Assembly: GCF_003330765.1 (NCBI RefSeq) | Contig: NZ_CP024902.1 | Location: 3,472,001-3,536,000 of the forward strand | Reading direction: 5' to 3' | Length of the DNA stretch: 64,000 nt | Origin: Burkholderia pyrrocinia | GTDB lineage: Bacteria > Pseudomonadota > Gammaproteobacteria > Burkholderiales > Burkholderiaceae | Shown here: in pieces, positions 36,389-46,099 of the stretch | Position numbering within the stretch: position 1 is the stretch's first letter | How the letters are laid out: every line of letters starts with the position of its first letter | Notes under the pieces: generated by a model | Databases searched by the model: none | What the model saw: only the letters and a program-made list of their open reading frames with translations | Told to the model about the DNA's origin: nothing | Made by a program: the position numbers and the translations under genes

Positions 36389-37128
36389 GATGGTTCCCCA
36401 CTCTTGAAACTTGAAACCCGGCCCGCTGACGCGCCGGCAAATGCACGATCCGCGCCGCCCTCATCGGAGCGTTGCGCGTGATCCCATTGTTCACGGTTTA
36501 TCGAAGCGCGAAAAGAAGAAGAAGCAGGCGAAGTGCCGCGAATTCGTCGAATGTCTCCAATCAACCACTGCGTCGCGCGTGCGCTTGCACGGGCGGATAC
36601 CCCCATCATACCCTGTCGAATATGACTGCCCGCCGAATCCGCCCGGCGCTGCGATCGCGTCCGGCATCGCGTGCGTGACGTTCGGCTTCTTCGCCGGACA
36701 TTCGATCGCGAGCAGCCGGGTCGGCCGCCTCGCGACGCACGACATCACCGCAACACGTCTTTCGCCGTACGGGGGCTGCCGACAGTTGTTGCACTGGATG
36801 CCGGCCTTGCGGTACCTTTGACTTCCATTCGCGTTCAATCGCATTTCGCCACGACACGATGCATCCGCTCACGTCCGCCCTCGCAAAATCCCGGCCGCAG
36901 TTCGACTCGCGGCCGCAGGCGTGCGCGCATCCGTCGGTCCTCCCGCCTCCTGTCGCACCGCCGCTCGTCGGCGCCGCGCCGCCCCCTCCGGCGGCACGCG
37001 CCGGCTGACCAGCCGGCTGCCGTTTCGTCTTCCATTCGCCCGTCAGCTTCCGTTCGTGCGTCGTGACGCACGGCGCTTCGCTGCGCGCGCGGATGGAACG
37101 TTCCGATCCGTTCGACAGGTGGATTCAC
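36389..37128. other. 740-base region without a convincing gene
   Basis: Short frames on both strands give Arg/Ser-rich products with no motif or ribosome site. The middle (36480-36640) is slightly AT-richer and may hold the promoter of the small protein on the minus strand. The right end should contain the promoter of the DMT exporter. Confidence 0.5.
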
Positions 37129-38010
37129 ATGGTTTCGTTCAAACGAGCGCTTGCCGCGCATGGAGCGACGTCGCTCTTCGTGCTGCTGTGGAGCAGCGGC
37201 GCGATCTTCGCTGAACTCGGTCTGCGTCACGCCTCCGCGTTCGTCTTTCTCACCGCGCGTTTCGCGCTCGCGTCGCTCGTGCTGCTCGCGCTGGCCTTCA
37301 TGCGCAAACGCTGGCTGCCGCCGCGCGGCGAGCGACGCATGGCCGCGCTGACCGGCTTGCTGATGATGGGCGGCTATTCGATCTTCTACCTGCTCGCGCT
37401 CGAACGCGGGATCGCGCCGGGCGTGCTCGCAACGATCCTCGGCGTGCAGCCGATCCTCACGCTCGCGATCGTCGAGCGGCGCTGGCAACCCGTGCGCGCC
37501 GCGGGGCTTGCGCTGTCGCTGGCCGGCCTCGCGCTCGTCGTGTACCGCGGCGTGGGTGGCGCCGGCCTGCCGGTCGCGGGCATCGCGTGCGCGCTCACCG
37601 CGCTCGTCGCACTGACCGTCGGCTCGCTGCTGCAAAAGCGCGTACGCGCGGCGCCCGCCGACGTGCTGCCGCTGCAGAATGCGATCGGTCTCGCGCTGTG
37701 CGTGGCGATCGTGCCGTTCCGGCCGGCATCGTTCGACATGAGCTGGGCGTTCGTCGTACCGCTGCTGTGGCTCGGCATCGTGATATCGGTGATCGCGCAA
37801 CTATTGTTCTACCGGTTGATGCAGCGTGGCGATCTCGTCAACGTGACGAGCCTGTTCTATCTCGTGCCCGTCGTCACCACGCTGATGGATGCCGTCTGGC
37901 TCGGTAACCGGCCCGAGCCGCTCGCGCTCGTCGGCATGGGCGCGATCGTCGCGGGGCTCGCACTCGTGTTCCGCGCGCCGGCCGCCCGCGCGCAACCCGA
38001 CCGCGCGTAA
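37129..38010 (+). CDS. DMT-superfamily exporter (EamA)
   Basis: Inner-membrane exporter, 293 residues, about ten hydrophobic segments forming two EamA repeats (LFVLLWSSGAIFAELGLRHA at the start of the first; VISVIAQLLFYRLMQRGDLV and SLFYLVPVVTTLMDA in the second). AGGTGGA lies 7 bases before the ATG at 37129. Family members export amino acids or small metabolites; the substrate cannot be told here. Confidence 0.9.
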   Translation: MVSFKRALAAHGATSLFVLLWSSGAIFAELGLRHASAFVFLTARFALASLVLLALAFMRKRWLPPRGERRMAALTGLLMMGGYSIFYLLALERGIAPGVLATILGVQPILTLAIVERRWQPVRAAGLALSLAGLALVVYRGVGGAGLPVAGIACALTALVALTVGSLLQKRVRAAPADVLPLQNAIGLALCVAIVPFRPASFDMSWAFVVPLLWLGIVISVIAQLLFYRLMQRGDLVNVTSLFYLVPVVTTLMDAVWLGNRPEPLALVGMGAIVAGLALVFRAPAARAQPDRA

Positions 38011-38364
38011 GCGGGCAGGCCGCCGCGCCCGCGGGGGCGGCGGCCCGCATCGGACACGTACGACAATTCCGCAAAAATCGAAAGGAACAGGAAAGATGCG
38101 TGCAAGGCGTTCGTCGAAATTGCGGGAAAAATGCGCGGTTCGCCAGGCATTCCGCTGATTTTTAATGGTTCGGATAGCGAAAAGCGCACCGGGTTGCCTA
38201 TACTCGAATTGACCGCCCCGCTCGCAATCGGGTCGGACCAATACTAGAAACACCCGGCATGGGGCCGAGTATGTGCTAAAGCGCCAACTTCGCGCCGAAA
38301 TCCCACAGGGATGGGGCCGAAGTAAGCGCTAAAGCGCCAACTTCGGCCGACACTGGAGACACGC
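38011..38364. other. 354-base leader region of the 61-residue membrane protein
   Basis: No gene is visible. It contains a locally AT-rich stretch (38090-38230), a likely promoter zone, and then two tandem hairpin repeats (38259-38345) directly before the small gene. Confidence 0.6.
38259..38345 (+). repeat. Two tandem hairpin-forming leader repeats
   Basis: Copies at 38259-38292 and 38311-38345 share ATGGGGCCGA near the start and CTAAAGCGCCAACTTCG at the end. The second copy folds as GGCCGAAGT (38315-38323) pairing with ACTTCGGCC, with an inner GCGC-TAAA-GCGC stem-loop. The first copy keeps the inner stem (GTGC-TAAA-GCGC, one G-U pair) and a shortened outer stem. The second copy ends 19 bases before the ATG of the next gene. 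The pattern suggests a regulatory RNA element in tandem; it matched no family I can name. Confidence 0.7.
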
Positions 38365-38550
38365 ATGACCACCTATTTCACGATCGGCGACTTCATCCTG
38401 TTGATTCCGATGGCGCTGGCCGGAGCGCTATTTCTCGGCGCGGTGCCGTGCGCAACCGAATTCCGTCACAACCTGCTGCGCGTGCTGGGCGTCATCCTCG
38501 GCGTCGGTGTCGCGGTATTGCTGGTCGAAGGCCTGCCTGCGCTGCTCTAG
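38365..38550 (+). CDS. Small two-helix membrane protein
   Basis: 61 residues, not recognised. Two hydrophobic segments (about 8-27 and 39-58) are separated by a short polar loop (TEFRHNLLR). GGAG lies 8 bases before the ATG. It stands alone behind the tandem hairpin repeats. Small inner-membrane proteins of this kind often modulate transporters or stress responses; nothing more specific can be said. Confidence 0.7.
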   Translation: MTTYFTIGDFILLIPMALAGALFLGAVPCATEFRHNLLRVLGVILGVGVAVLLVEGLPALL

Positions 38551-38649
38551 CAGCGCCCCCTCGCCTGACGCGCATCGCTGCACCGCAGCGATGCGACGGG
38601 CTGCCTGCAATACGGCACACGATGCTTCGCATGCCGTATCGACTGCCGG

Positions 38650-39693
38650 TCAGATGGCCTGATCGGTGGATGGCTTTTCCCAAAGATTGATGCCGCCTTC
38701 CGTCGCGTAACGATCGATCTCCGCGAGCTCCTCCGCCGAGAATTCGAGGTTCTTCAGCGCACCGGCGTTTTCACGCACCTGCTCCGCACGGCTCGCGCCG
38801 ATCAGCGCGGACGTCACGCGGCCGTTGCGCAACACCCACGCAAGCGCCATTTGCGCGAGGCTCTGCCCGCGCCGTTCGGCGATCGCGTTGAGCTTGCGCA
38901 CATGCTCGAGGTTGTCCGCGCTCAGGTGATCCTGCTTCAGCGAGCCGCCGCCCGGCTTGTTCACGCGCGCGTCGGCGGGCACGCCGTTCAGGTATTTCGA
39001 CGTGAGCAGCCCCTGCGCGAGCGGCGTGAACGCGATGCTGCCCGCGCCGACGTCGTCGAGCGTGCCGAGCAGTTCGCTCTCGATCCAGCGGTTCAGCATG
39101 TTGTACGAAGGCTGGTGGATCAGCAGCGGCACCCTGTACTGCGCGAGCAGCCCGGCCATCTCGCGCGTCTTCGCCGCCGAATACGACGAAATGCCGATGT
39201 AGAGCGCCTTGCCCTGCTGCACGGCCGATGCGAGCGCGCCCGCCGTTTCCTCGAGCGGCGTGTGCGCGTCGAAGCGGTGCGAATAGAAGATGTCGACGTA
39301 GTCGAGCCCCATCCGCTGCAGGCTCTGGTCAAGGCTCGCGAGCACATACTTGCGCGACCCGCCGCCGCTGCCGTACGGCCCCGGCCACATGTCCCAGCCG
39401 GCCTTCGTCGAGATCAGCAGTTCGTCGCGATACGGCCGGAAATCCTCCTTCAGCAGGCGGCCGAAGTTGGTTTCGGCGCTGCCGTACGGCGGCCCGTAGT
39501 TGTTCGCGAGATCGAAGTGGTTGATGCCGAGGTCGAACGCGGTGCGCAGGATCTCGCGCTGCGTCGAGATCGGCGTCGAGTCGCCGAAGTTGTGCCACAG
39601 GCCGAGCGACAGGGCGGGCAGTTTGAGCCCGGATTTGCCGCAGGTGCGGTATTGCATGTCGGCATAACGTTCGGAAGCTGCTTCGTAGGCCAT
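38650..39693 (-). CDS. yghZ: Aldo/keto reductase, YghZ/L-glyceraldehyde-3-phosphate reductase type
   Basis: 347 residues, NADPH-dependent. YRTCGKSGLKLPALSLGLWH at the N-terminus is almost diagnostic of the YghZ group. The catalytic tetrad is visible: Asp in HFDLANNYG with Tyr, Lys in LISTKAGWDM, His in IFYSHRFD. The C-terminal SALIGASRAEQV binds the cofactor. The enzyme reduces L-glyceraldehyde 3-phosphate and methylglyoxal in E. coli. Monocistronic. Confidence 0.92.
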   Translation of the reverse strand: MAYEAASERYADMQYRTCGKSGLKLPALSLGLWHNFGDSTPISTQREILRTAFDLGINHFDLANNYGPPYGSAETNFGRLLKEDFRPYRDELLISTKAGWDMWPGPYGSGGGSRKYVLASLDQSLQRMGLDYVDIFYSHRFDAHTPLEETAGALASAVQQGKALYIGISSYSAAKTREMAGLLAQYRVPLLIHQPSYNMLNRWIESELLGTLDDVGAGSIAFTPLAQGLLTSKYLNGVPADARVNKPGGGSLKQDHLSADNLEHVRKLNAIAERRGQSLAQMALAWVLRNGRVTSALIGASRAEQVRENAGALKNLEFSAEELAEIDRYATEGGINLWEKPSTDQAI

Positions 39694-39878
39694 GAATATT
39701 TCCCGTCGGGACGTCGGAGGGAGGGGCGCGCGCCAGCCGCGCGCACGGCGCGGCGGCGGCGAAAGAGTCGTACGACGACTATGGTAGCGAAAGCGGCCCG
39801 AGCGCGCACGGCAATGGACGCGACTGCGGCCGTCGCCTACACTGCGGCGTCTCGAATCACCGTTTCAGCGAGGTTGGT

Positions 39879-40085
39879 ATGTCCCGGGTCATCTCGGTTG
39901 CGCTGCTCGTCGGCGGCGTCGTGCTGCTGTATTTCGGCGGCCAGTCGTTCCATTCGCTCAACGACAACATGTCGCGCTTCTTCACGGGCTCGCCCGCCAC
40001 GAAGACGATCCTGCTGATCGTGGGCGGCGCCGTCGCATCGTTCATCGGCCTGATCGGCCTCGCGATGCCGGGCGGCAAACGCTGA
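39879..40085 (+). CDS. DUF3185 family small membrane protein
   Basis: 68 residues, two hydrophobic segments (about 4-22 and 44-62). The middle SLNDNMSRFFTGSPATKT with the FTGSP motif marks DUF3185. Function unknown. GAGG stands 5 bases before the ATG. Divergent from the YghZ gene. Confidence 0.85.
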   Translation: MSRVISVALLVGGVVLLYFGGQSFHSLNDNMSRFFTGSPATKTILLIVGGAVASFIGLIGLAMPGGKR

Positions 40086-40145
40086 TCGCGCCGCCGCGCG
40101 ACGTGCGCACGGCCCGCGTCATCCGATCGGGCCGCGCAAAACGAA

Positions 40146-40166
40146 ACGGGCGGCCAAGCCGCCCGT
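40146..40166 (-). terminator. Terminator of the dioxygenase gene
   Basis: ACGGGCGGC-CAA-GCCGCCCGT, perfect 9-bp stem. In the minus sense it is followed by TTTCGTTTTG. It lies 68 bases after the stop of the phytanoyl-CoA dioxygenase-like gene. Confidence 0.8.
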
Positions 40167-40233
40167 CGCTCCATTCGCCCGCGATGCACCGCATCGCGTG
40201 ACGCCGCGGCCTCGCCGGCCGCCCGATCCGCAC

Positions 40234-41007
40234 CTAGAACTGCACTTCCGGCTTCGCCGCCGAGCGCGTGCCAGGCACCGGCCGGTTGCTCGCGCCGTGG
40301 TAGGTGTACACGAGCGAGAACTTCACCTGGTCGGAACGGTTCTGCCCGGCCGAATGCAGCGTATTGCTGTGGAAGAACACGATATCGCCCGCCGCGAGCG
40401 GCGGGCACGTGGCCGCATCGATCATCTTCCGGTTCTCCGGCAGGTCGCTGCGGAAGAACTTCGCGTCGTCGAACGCTTCAGCCCCGAATTCGGCCGTGTG
40501 CGAACCCGGCACGAGCCACAGTGCGCCGTTCTCGTTCGTTTCCGGCCCGAGTGCGAGCCACACCGACACCATGTTCGGACGCTCGAACGCCCAGTAGCGG
40601 AAGTCGCGATGCCAGCCCGTCAGGCTGCCGTACGCGGGGTGCTTCGTCATCATGCAGTTGTGATGCGCGCGGGACAGCACGGGTTCTTCGCCGAAGTACT
40701 CGCGCATCCACGCGCCGATTTCGGGCGCGATCGCGCGCTCGGCGAACGCCGGATCGCGCGAATAGGCATCCAGCAGCCGCCGCACCGTGTGCCCGCCCGG
40801 TGCATGCTTCGAATCGGGTGCCCCCGGGTAGCGCAGGTCCGCTTCGAATTCGATCGGCTCCGCGGCCTCTTGCAACTGACGTTCCGCGATACGTTTGAGC
40901 GCTGCACACTGCTCCGCGCCGACCAGGCCACGCGCGACGACGAAGCCGCGTTCGCGCAATTCCGCGACTTGCGCGCGGATCGATTCCGACTGCAATGGAG
41001 ACGACAT
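40234..41007 (-). CDS. Phytanoyl-CoA dioxygenase (PhyH)-family oxygenase
   Basis: 257 residues, Fe(II)/2-oxoglutarate-dependent oxygenase. The iron-binding HxD is His133-x-Asp135 in GWHRDFRYW, and the distal His is 218 in NTLHSAGQN (or His213). ALWLVPGSHTAE is a typical PhyH strand. The start at 41007 gives MSSPLQSESIRAQ. It hydroxylates a small-molecule substrate using 2-oxoglutarate; the substrate is unknown. The upstream gap (41008-41359) is its promoter region. Confidence 0.88.
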   Translation of the reverse strand: MSSPLQSESIRAQVAELRERGFVVARGLVGAEQCAALKRIAERQLQEAAEPIEFEADLRYPGAPDSKHAPGGHTVRRLLDAYSRDPAFAERAIAPEIGAWMREYFGEEPVLSRAHHNCMMTKHPAYGSLTGWHRDFRYWAFERPNMVSVWLALGPETNENGALWLVPGSHTAEFGAEAFDDAKFFRSDLPENRKMIDAATCPPLAAGDIVFFHSNTLHSAGQNRSDQVKFSLVYTYHGASNRPVPGTRSAAKPEVQF

Positions 41008-41359
41008 GGGATGCCAGACGTTTATTGTGTGAATGTGACGATTGTAAATCGGCGCCGGATGCCGCGAACAGCACCATTGTCGTGCGCAGGGGCATGCCAA
41101 TCGGCGATTTGATCCGGATCAGGGAACTGTGCGGCGCGGCGCTAGCCTCACCGACAGGCGGTATGCGGCACACGCCTTGTGGCACAAGGGTTTATCGCGA
41201 CTTTTGCCCGTCATGAATCCCCTGTAGCCTGACGCGGCCTGTCAATTCTGGCGGGCGCGGCGCGCAGCGACTTTCGGTAAGATGCGCTGCGCAATCCGAG
41301 GCCGTTCATACCAGTGCGCTCTTCAAGGGTGCCATCCATACAAGCGAAGCATCGTTCAC
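41008..41359. other. 352-base gap between the dioxygenase and the basic-protein gene
   Basis: No gene seen. It has an AT-richer patch at 41010-41050 that suits the dioxygenase promoter, and a dyad GCGCAGCG-15-CGCTGCGC (41262-41292). Confidence 0.5.
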
Positions 41360-41701
41360 ATGCCATTCCGTCTGTCTTCCCGTTTCAGCCGCGCTGCAAA
41401 GCGCGTCGTGCCGTCCGCTCCTGCCCGCTCGCTGCGTCATCACCGCGCACGCGCGCAGGCGCTGGCCGAGCGTACGCACGCACACAGCCGGCTGGACGGC
41501 ATCCGTGCGTGGTTCCACGCGTTTTTCTCGATGATGAGCACGCAGGCGTTCGCACGCCGTGCCGGCCTGCGCTCGCTGCTGCAGAAGCCGTCGTCGCTGC
41601 GCGCGCTCGCATTGCGCCGCGCGCTCGGCCCGCAGCGCCGCGTCAACCGCCCGCGCCGCCTCGCGGCCAGCAACGGCTGGTTCGGGTTCGGCGCGCGCTG
41701 A
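41360..41701 (+). CDS. Small basic hypothetical protein
   Basis: 113 residues, not recognised and very rich in Arg and Ala (repeated RR and RAL motifs). No clear signal peptide or membrane segment. The ribosome site is weak. It faces metK and ends 66 bases before the shared terminator. Its composition could also arise from a spurious frame in GC-rich DNA, so the call is tentative. Confidence 0.4.
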   Translation: MPFRLSSRFSRAAKRVVPSAPARSLRHHRARAQALAERTHAHSRLDGIRAWFHAFFSMMSTQAFARRAGLRSLLQKPSSLRALALRRALGPQRRVNRPRRLAASNGWFGFGAR

Positions 41702-41766
41702 AGCAGCGCCGGCGGGCACTGCCCGCGATGATCGCCGCCGTTGCGCCGGCGATCGGAACGCATAAA

Positions 41767-41792
41767 AAAACCCCGGCATGGCCGGGGTTTTT
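41767..41792. terminator. Bidirectional terminator between metK and the basic-protein gene
   Basis: AAAACCCCGGC-ATG-GCCGGGGTTTT: perfect 11-bp arms with A and T runs on the two sides. It should stop metK transcription on the minus strand and any plus-strand transcript. Confidence 0.93.
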
Positions 41793-41811
41793 CGTTTCGG
41801 GCGAACGACGC

Positions 41812-42999
41812 TTACGCGACGCGTGCCGTCGGCTCCACGCCGGCCGCTTCGGCCAGCGCAAGCGCCTTGTCGGTCGCTTCCCACGAGAATTCCGGCTCTT
41901 CGCGGCCGAAGTGGCCGTAAGCGGCCGTCTTCTCGTAGATCGGGCGCAGCAGGTCGAGCATCTTGATGATGCCCTTCGGACGCAGGTCGAAATGCTCGCG
42001 CACGAGTTTCGTGATCACTGCATCCGACACGCGGCCCGTGCCGAACGTGTTGACCATCACCGAGGTCGGCTCGGCGACGCCGATCGCGTACGACACCTGG
42101 ATCAGCGCGCGCGACGCAAGGCCGGCGGCGACGATGTTCTTCGCGACATAGCGGCCTGCATACGCAGCCGAACGGTCGACCTTCGACGGATCCTTGCCCG
42201 AGAACGCGCCGCCGCCGTGCGGTGCGGCACCGCCGTAGGTGTCGACGATGATCTTGCGGCCGGTCAGGCCGCAGTCGCCCTGCGGGCCGCCGATCACGAA
42301 CCGACCGGTCGGGTTCACCAGGAACTTGATGTCGCCCTTGATCAGGTCGGCCGGCAGCGTCGGCTTGATGATCTGCTCGATCACGGCTTCGCGCAGCGCG
42401 GGCAGCTCGATGTCCGGTGCGTGCTGCGTCGACAGCACGACGGTGTCGATCGAATCGGGCTTGCCGTCGACGTAGCGGACCGTCACCTGCGACTTCGCGT
42501 CCGGGCGCAGCCACGGCAGGCGGCCGTCGCGGCGCAGGCTGGCCTGGCGCTCGACGAGACGGTGCGACAGGTAGATCGGCAGCGGCATCAGTTCCGGCGT
42601 TTCGTCGCACGCATAACCGAACATCAGGCCCTGATCGCCCGCGCCCTGGTCGAGATTGTCGTCGTGTGCACGATCGACGCCCTGTGCGATGTCCGGCGAC
42701 TGCTTGTCGTACGCGACGAGCACCGCACAGCCCTTGTAGTCGATGCCGTAGTCGGTGTTGTCGTAGCCGATGCGCTTGATCGTGTCGCGCGCGATCTGGA
42801 TGTAATCGATGTTGGCCGTCGTGGTGATTTCACCAGCCAGAACGACGAGACCCGTGTTGCACAGCGTTTCCGCCGCAACGCGGGAATATTTGTCCTGCTC
42901 GAGGATGGCGTCGAGAATCGCGTCCGAGATTTGGTCCGCGACTTTGTCCGGATGGCCTTCGGAGACGGATTCGGACGTGAAGAGATAATCGTTTGCCAC
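41812..42999 (-). CDS. metK: S-adenosylmethionine synthetase MetK
   Basis: 395 residues. Makes S-adenosylmethionine from methionine and [23 protein letters not shown] is the ATP-binding N-terminus, [12 protein letters not shown] the loop over the active site, [19 protein letters not shown] the phosphate-binding P-loop-like motif. The start is read as GTG at 42999 (product beginning MANDYLF) because AGGAG precedes it and the family starts there; an ATG 12 codons upstream (43035) lacks support. The promoter lies 155 bases upstream, leaving a long leader. Confidence 0.97.
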   Translation of the reverse strand: MANDYLFTSESVSEGHPDKVADQISDAILDAILEQDKYSRVAAETLCNTGLVVLAGEITTTANIDYIQIARDTIKRIGYDNTDYGIDYKGCAVLVAYDKQSPDIAQGVDRAHDDNLDQGAGDQGLMFGYACDETPELMPLPIYLSHRLVERQASLRRDGRLPWLRPDAKSQVTVRYVDGKPDSIDTVVLSTQHAPDIELPALREAVIEQIIKPTLPADLIKGDIKFLVNPTGRFVIGGPQGDCGLTGRKIIVDTYGGAAPHGGGAFSGKDPSKVDRSAAYAGRYVAKNIVAAGLASRALIQVSYAIGVAEPTSVMVNTFGTGRVSDAVITKLVREHFDLRPKGIIKMLDLLRPIYEKTAAYGHFGREEPEFSWEATDKALALAEAAGVEPTARVA

Positions 43000-43154
43000 T
43001 TTTTCAGGCTCCTGTGTGGTTACGGTTGGTTTCACGTAGCCAGCTTCGTTGGGCCTGAAGCGGCGACGCTTTAGCGGATTACCAGGACCGGGAAGCGCGC
43101 ATCGCGCCAGCCGGCTTCGCCCCGCAAGTTGTCAGTTAACTCGGCGAAGACCGT

Positions 43155-43160
43155 ATTATA
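43155..43160 (-). promoter_or_regulatory. metK promoter -10 (TATAAT) and long leader
   Basis: A perfect TATAAT on the minus strand, with GTGACA 15 bases upstream as the nearest -35. Initiation near 43148 would leave about 150 bases of untranslated leader before the metK GTG. Confidence 0.6.
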
Positions 43161-43264
43161 GCGGCTTTCCTGAATTGTCACAGAGCGCCGCCCGTGCTGC
43201 ATCTTCCGCTGTCTTACCACCCTGTTTGCTACGCGCCGACCCGCCGGATCCACGGAGGTTCCAC

Positions 43265-44149
43265 ATGCTAGGCCGCCTCGGCACGTATCTCGCCATCGGC
43301 TTCCTGAAACTGCTCGCGCGATTGCCTTACGGCCTGACCGCGCGCCTCGGCGACGGCCTCGGCTGGCTGCTCTATCAGATCCCCAGCGGGCGAAAGCGCA
43401 TCGTACACACCAATCTGAAACTCTGCTTCCCGGAGTGGAGCGACGAACGGCGCGAGGAAGTGGCCGGCCAGCATTTCCGTCACGCGATCCGCAGCTACGT
43501 CGAGCGCAGCTACCAGTGGTTCGCGTCGGAAGAGACCTACCGCAAGCTTTTCACCGTCGAGAGCGAGGTCGACCTCACCGATCCCGACATGCCGCCGACC
43601 CTGCTGCTCGGTTTCCACTTCGTCGGCATCGAGGCCGGCTCGATGGCGATCAATCTCGCGCTCGGCCGTATCTGCGGCTCGCTCTATACGCCGATGAAGA
43701 ACCCGGAAATCGAAGCCGCGGCCAAAGCCGGCCGCAGCCGCTTCGGCGCGGAACTGGCGAGCCGGGCCGACAGCGCGCGCGTCGTGCTGCGCTGGCTGCG
43801 CGACCGCAAGCCGGTGATGCTGGGCGCCGACATGGACTACGGGCTGCGCAACTCGACATTCGTGCCGTTCTTCGGCGTGCCCGCCTGCACGCTGACGGCG
43901 GTCGGCCGGTTTGCGAAGACGGGCCACGCGCAGGTTCTGCCGTTCATCGGCGAGGTCCTGCCGAACTACAAGGGCTACCGGCTGAAGGTGTTCAAGCCGT
44001 GGGACAACTACCCGACCGGCGACGACGATCTCGACGCGCGGCGGATGAACGCATTCCTCGAGGAACAGATCCCGCTGATGCCCGAGCAGTATTACTGGGT
44101 CCACAAGCGCTTCAAGACCCGCCCGCCCGGCGAGCCGAGCCTGTACTGA
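43265..44149 (+). CDS. lpxL: Lipid A lauroyl acyltransferase LpxL/HtrB
   Basis: 294 residues. Inner-membrane acyltransferase adding a secondary acyl chain to lipid A. The N-terminal hydrophobic helix (about 5-25) anchors it. The catalytic H-x4-E motif is in [29 protein letters not shown] and [18 protein letters not shown] are conserved substrate-binding segments. GGAGG stands 6 bases before the ATG. Divergent from metK. Confidence 0.92.
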   Translation: MLGRLGTYLAIGFLKLLARLPYGLTARLGDGLGWLLYQIPSGRKRIVHTNLKLCFPEWSDERREEVAGQHFRHAIRSYVERSYQWFASEETYRKLFTVESEVDLTDPDMPPTLLLGFHFVGIEAGSMAINLALGRICGSLYTPMKNPEIEAAAKAGRSRFGAELASRADSARVVLRWLRDRKPVMLGADMDYGLRNSTFVPFFGVPACTLTAVGRFAKTGHAQVLPFIGEVLPNYKGYRLKVFKPWDNYPTGDDDLDARRMNAFLEEQIPLMPEQYYWVHKRFKTRPPGEPSLY

Positions 44150-44444
44150 CCCTGCCGGGCAAAACCCGCTGGCGCGCGTATCCCGTGTATCCGCCGCAAC
44201 GGCGCCGCCACGCCGCACCGCGTCAATCGGCTCCCTCGTCACGCACACGACCAGTCGGCCGATCGGCAGATACGGCCCCCTTCGCCTGCGCAACCGACGC
44301 GCAGCCCAGCCCGCGCACGACACCCCTGTCGGCTGCATGTATCATTTGCGGTTGAGATCAGCACGACGAACGAGGCCGCCCGGCGTGGCAGCAAGCCGTT
44401 CGCGTCGTGCCGACCGCCTTGTTCGCCATGGAATTCCGGACCCA

Positions 44445-45329
44445 GTGAAACTCTCGTTCACCAAGATGCACGGCGCGGGCAACGACTTCGTCGTGCTCGA
44501 CGGCTATTCGCGCGCGTTGCCGCCGCTCACCGAAGCGCAGGTGCGCGCGCTCGCCAACCGGCACTTCGGCATCGGCGCCGACCAGTTGCTGCTCGTCGAA
44601 AAGCCAACCGTCGACGGCGCGGATTTCAAGTACCGGATCTTCAATTGCGACGGCGGCGAGGTCGAACACTGCGGCAACGGCGCACGCTGCTTCGTGAAGT
44701 TCGTCAGCGACCGCGGCCTGACCGACAAGCGCAGCGTGCGCGTGCAGGTCATGAAGGGCCTGATCACGCTGACGCTGCAGGACAACGGCGAAGTCGTCGT
44801 CGACATGGGTGCGCCCGTGTTCGCGCCGGCGCAGGTGCCGTTCGATACGGCCGGTCCAGGCGCGTCGGGCCTCGACGGCCGCGCCGAAGGCCGCGACACG
44901 CTGTGGCCGCTCGACGTCGGCGGCGCGACGCGCTGGATCTCGACGGTGTCGATGGGCAATCCGCATGCGGTGCAGATCGTCGACGATGCCGAAGCGTACC
45001 CCGTGCTCGAGGAAGGCCCGCTGATCGAGCGCCACGCGCGCTTCCCGCAGCGCGTGAACGCCGGCTTCATGCAGATCGTGTCGCGTAACGAAGTGAAGCT
45101 GCGCGTATACGAACGCGGCGCGGGCGAGACGCTCGCGTGCGGCACGGGTGCATGCGCGGCGGTCGCGGCCGGCATCCGGCGCGGCCTGCTCGATTCGCCC
45201 GTGACCGTGCACACGCACGGCGGCACGCTGACGATCGGCTGGGACGGCGCGCGCGACGAAGCCGCCGCGCTGATGATGGCCGGGCCCGCCACGACCGTGT
45301 TCGAAGGCGAGATCGAATTGAACGCCTGA
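44445..45329 (+). CDS. dapF: Diaminopimelate epimerase DapF
   Basis: 294 residues. Converts LL- to meso-diaminopimelate for lysine and peptidoglycan. The two catalytic cysteines are Cys76 (HCGNGARC) and Cys232 ([10 protein letters not shown]). The start is a GTG at 44445 giving [16 protein letters not shown]; the ribosome site is weak. The gene leads a cluster with DUF484 and xerC, an order shared with E. coli and other proteobacteria. Confidence 0.96.
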   Translation: MKLSFTKMHGAGNDFVVLDGYSRALPPLTEAQVRALANRHFGIGADQLLLVEKPTVDGADFKYRIFNCDGGEVEHCGNGARCFVKFVSDRGLTDKRSVRVQVMKGLITLTLQDNGEVVVDMGAPVFAPAQVPFDTAGPGASGLDGRAEGRDTLWPLDVGGATRWISTVSMGNPHAVQIVDDAEAYPVLEEGPLIERHARFPQRVNAGFMQIVSRNEVKLRVYERGAGETLACGTGACAAVAAGIRRGLLDSPVTVHTHGGTLTIGWDGARDEAAALMMAGPATTVFEGEIELNA

Positions 45330-45366
45330 TCCTGCAACGTCCTTGATAACTGAACGCGCCAGCCAC

Positions 45367-46086
45367 ATGAACGATCGCGAAGTCGCCGACTACCTGCTCG
45401 CCAATCCCGAATTCTTCGCGCAGCACGCCGAACTGCTCGCGACGATCCGTCTCGCGAACCCGCACGGCAAGGCCGCGATCTCGCTGCAGGAGCGGCAGAT
45501 GGAGATGCTGCGCGACAAGAACAAGCATCTCGAGCGCCGTCTCGCCGAGCTCGTGCGCTACGGCCACGAGAACGACAGCCTGTCCGCGAAGTTCAGCCGC
45601 TGGACCGCGCGCGTGATCGCCGAACGCGATCCGTACGCGCTGCCGCGCACGATTGCCGACGGCATCGCCGACGTGTTCGACGTGCCGCAGACGGCACTGC
45701 GCGTGTGGGACGTCGCCGACACCTACGCGCAAGCCGACTTCGCGCGCCAGGTCGGCGAGGAAGTACGCCTCTTCACGAACGGCCTGTCGACGCCGTACTG
45801 CGGCGCGAACACGGGCTTCGAGGCCGCGCAGTGGCTCGCGCTCGCCGCGCCGGTCGCGAGCGCGGCGGAAGGCGCCGAAGCCGCACCGGCCGGCGACGGC
45901 TCGGCCACGTCGGTCGCGCTGCTCGCGCTGCGCGCGCCGCTCGCCGGCACCGATGCGCCGGCGTTCGGCCTGCTCGTACTCGGCTCGCCCGATCCGCGCC
46001 GCTTCCACGACGGCATGGCCACCGACTTCCTCGCGCAGATCGCGACGCTCGCGAGCGCCGCGCTCACGCGCCTGCTGCCGCACTGA
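45367..46086 (+). CDS. DUF484 family protein
   Basis: 239 residues. The N-terminus (DREVADYLLANPEFFAQHAE) and the following ISLQERQMEMLRDKNKHLERR coiled coil are diagnostic of DUF484; the rest has a GAF-like fold. Function unknown, but the family is nearly always placed between dapF and xerC, as here. The start at 45367 is chosen over a longer start at 45343 on family grounds. Confidence 0.92.
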   Translation: MNDREVADYLLANPEFFAQHAELLATIRLANPHGKAAISLQERQMEMLRDKNKHLERRLAELVRYGHENDSLSAKFSRWTARVIAERDPYALPRTIADGIADVFDVPQTALRVWDVADTYAQADFARQVGEEVRLFTNGLSTPYCGANTGFEAAQWLALAAPVASAAEGAEAAPAGDGSATSVALLALRAPLAGTDAPAFGLLVLGSPDPRRFHDGMATDFLAQIATLASAALTRLLPH

Positions 46087-46099
46087 TCCGCCGCACGCG

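Noticed and set aside
36292..36609. Minus-strand frame of 105 codons overlapping the 70-residue small gene
   Set aside because: The other frame has a better ribosome site; this one is rich in Arg and Ser with no motif.
43000..43150. SAM riboswitch in the metK leader
   Set aside because: I could not find the core of SAM-I, SAM-II, SAM-IV or SAM/SAH types by eye. Reported only as a long leader.
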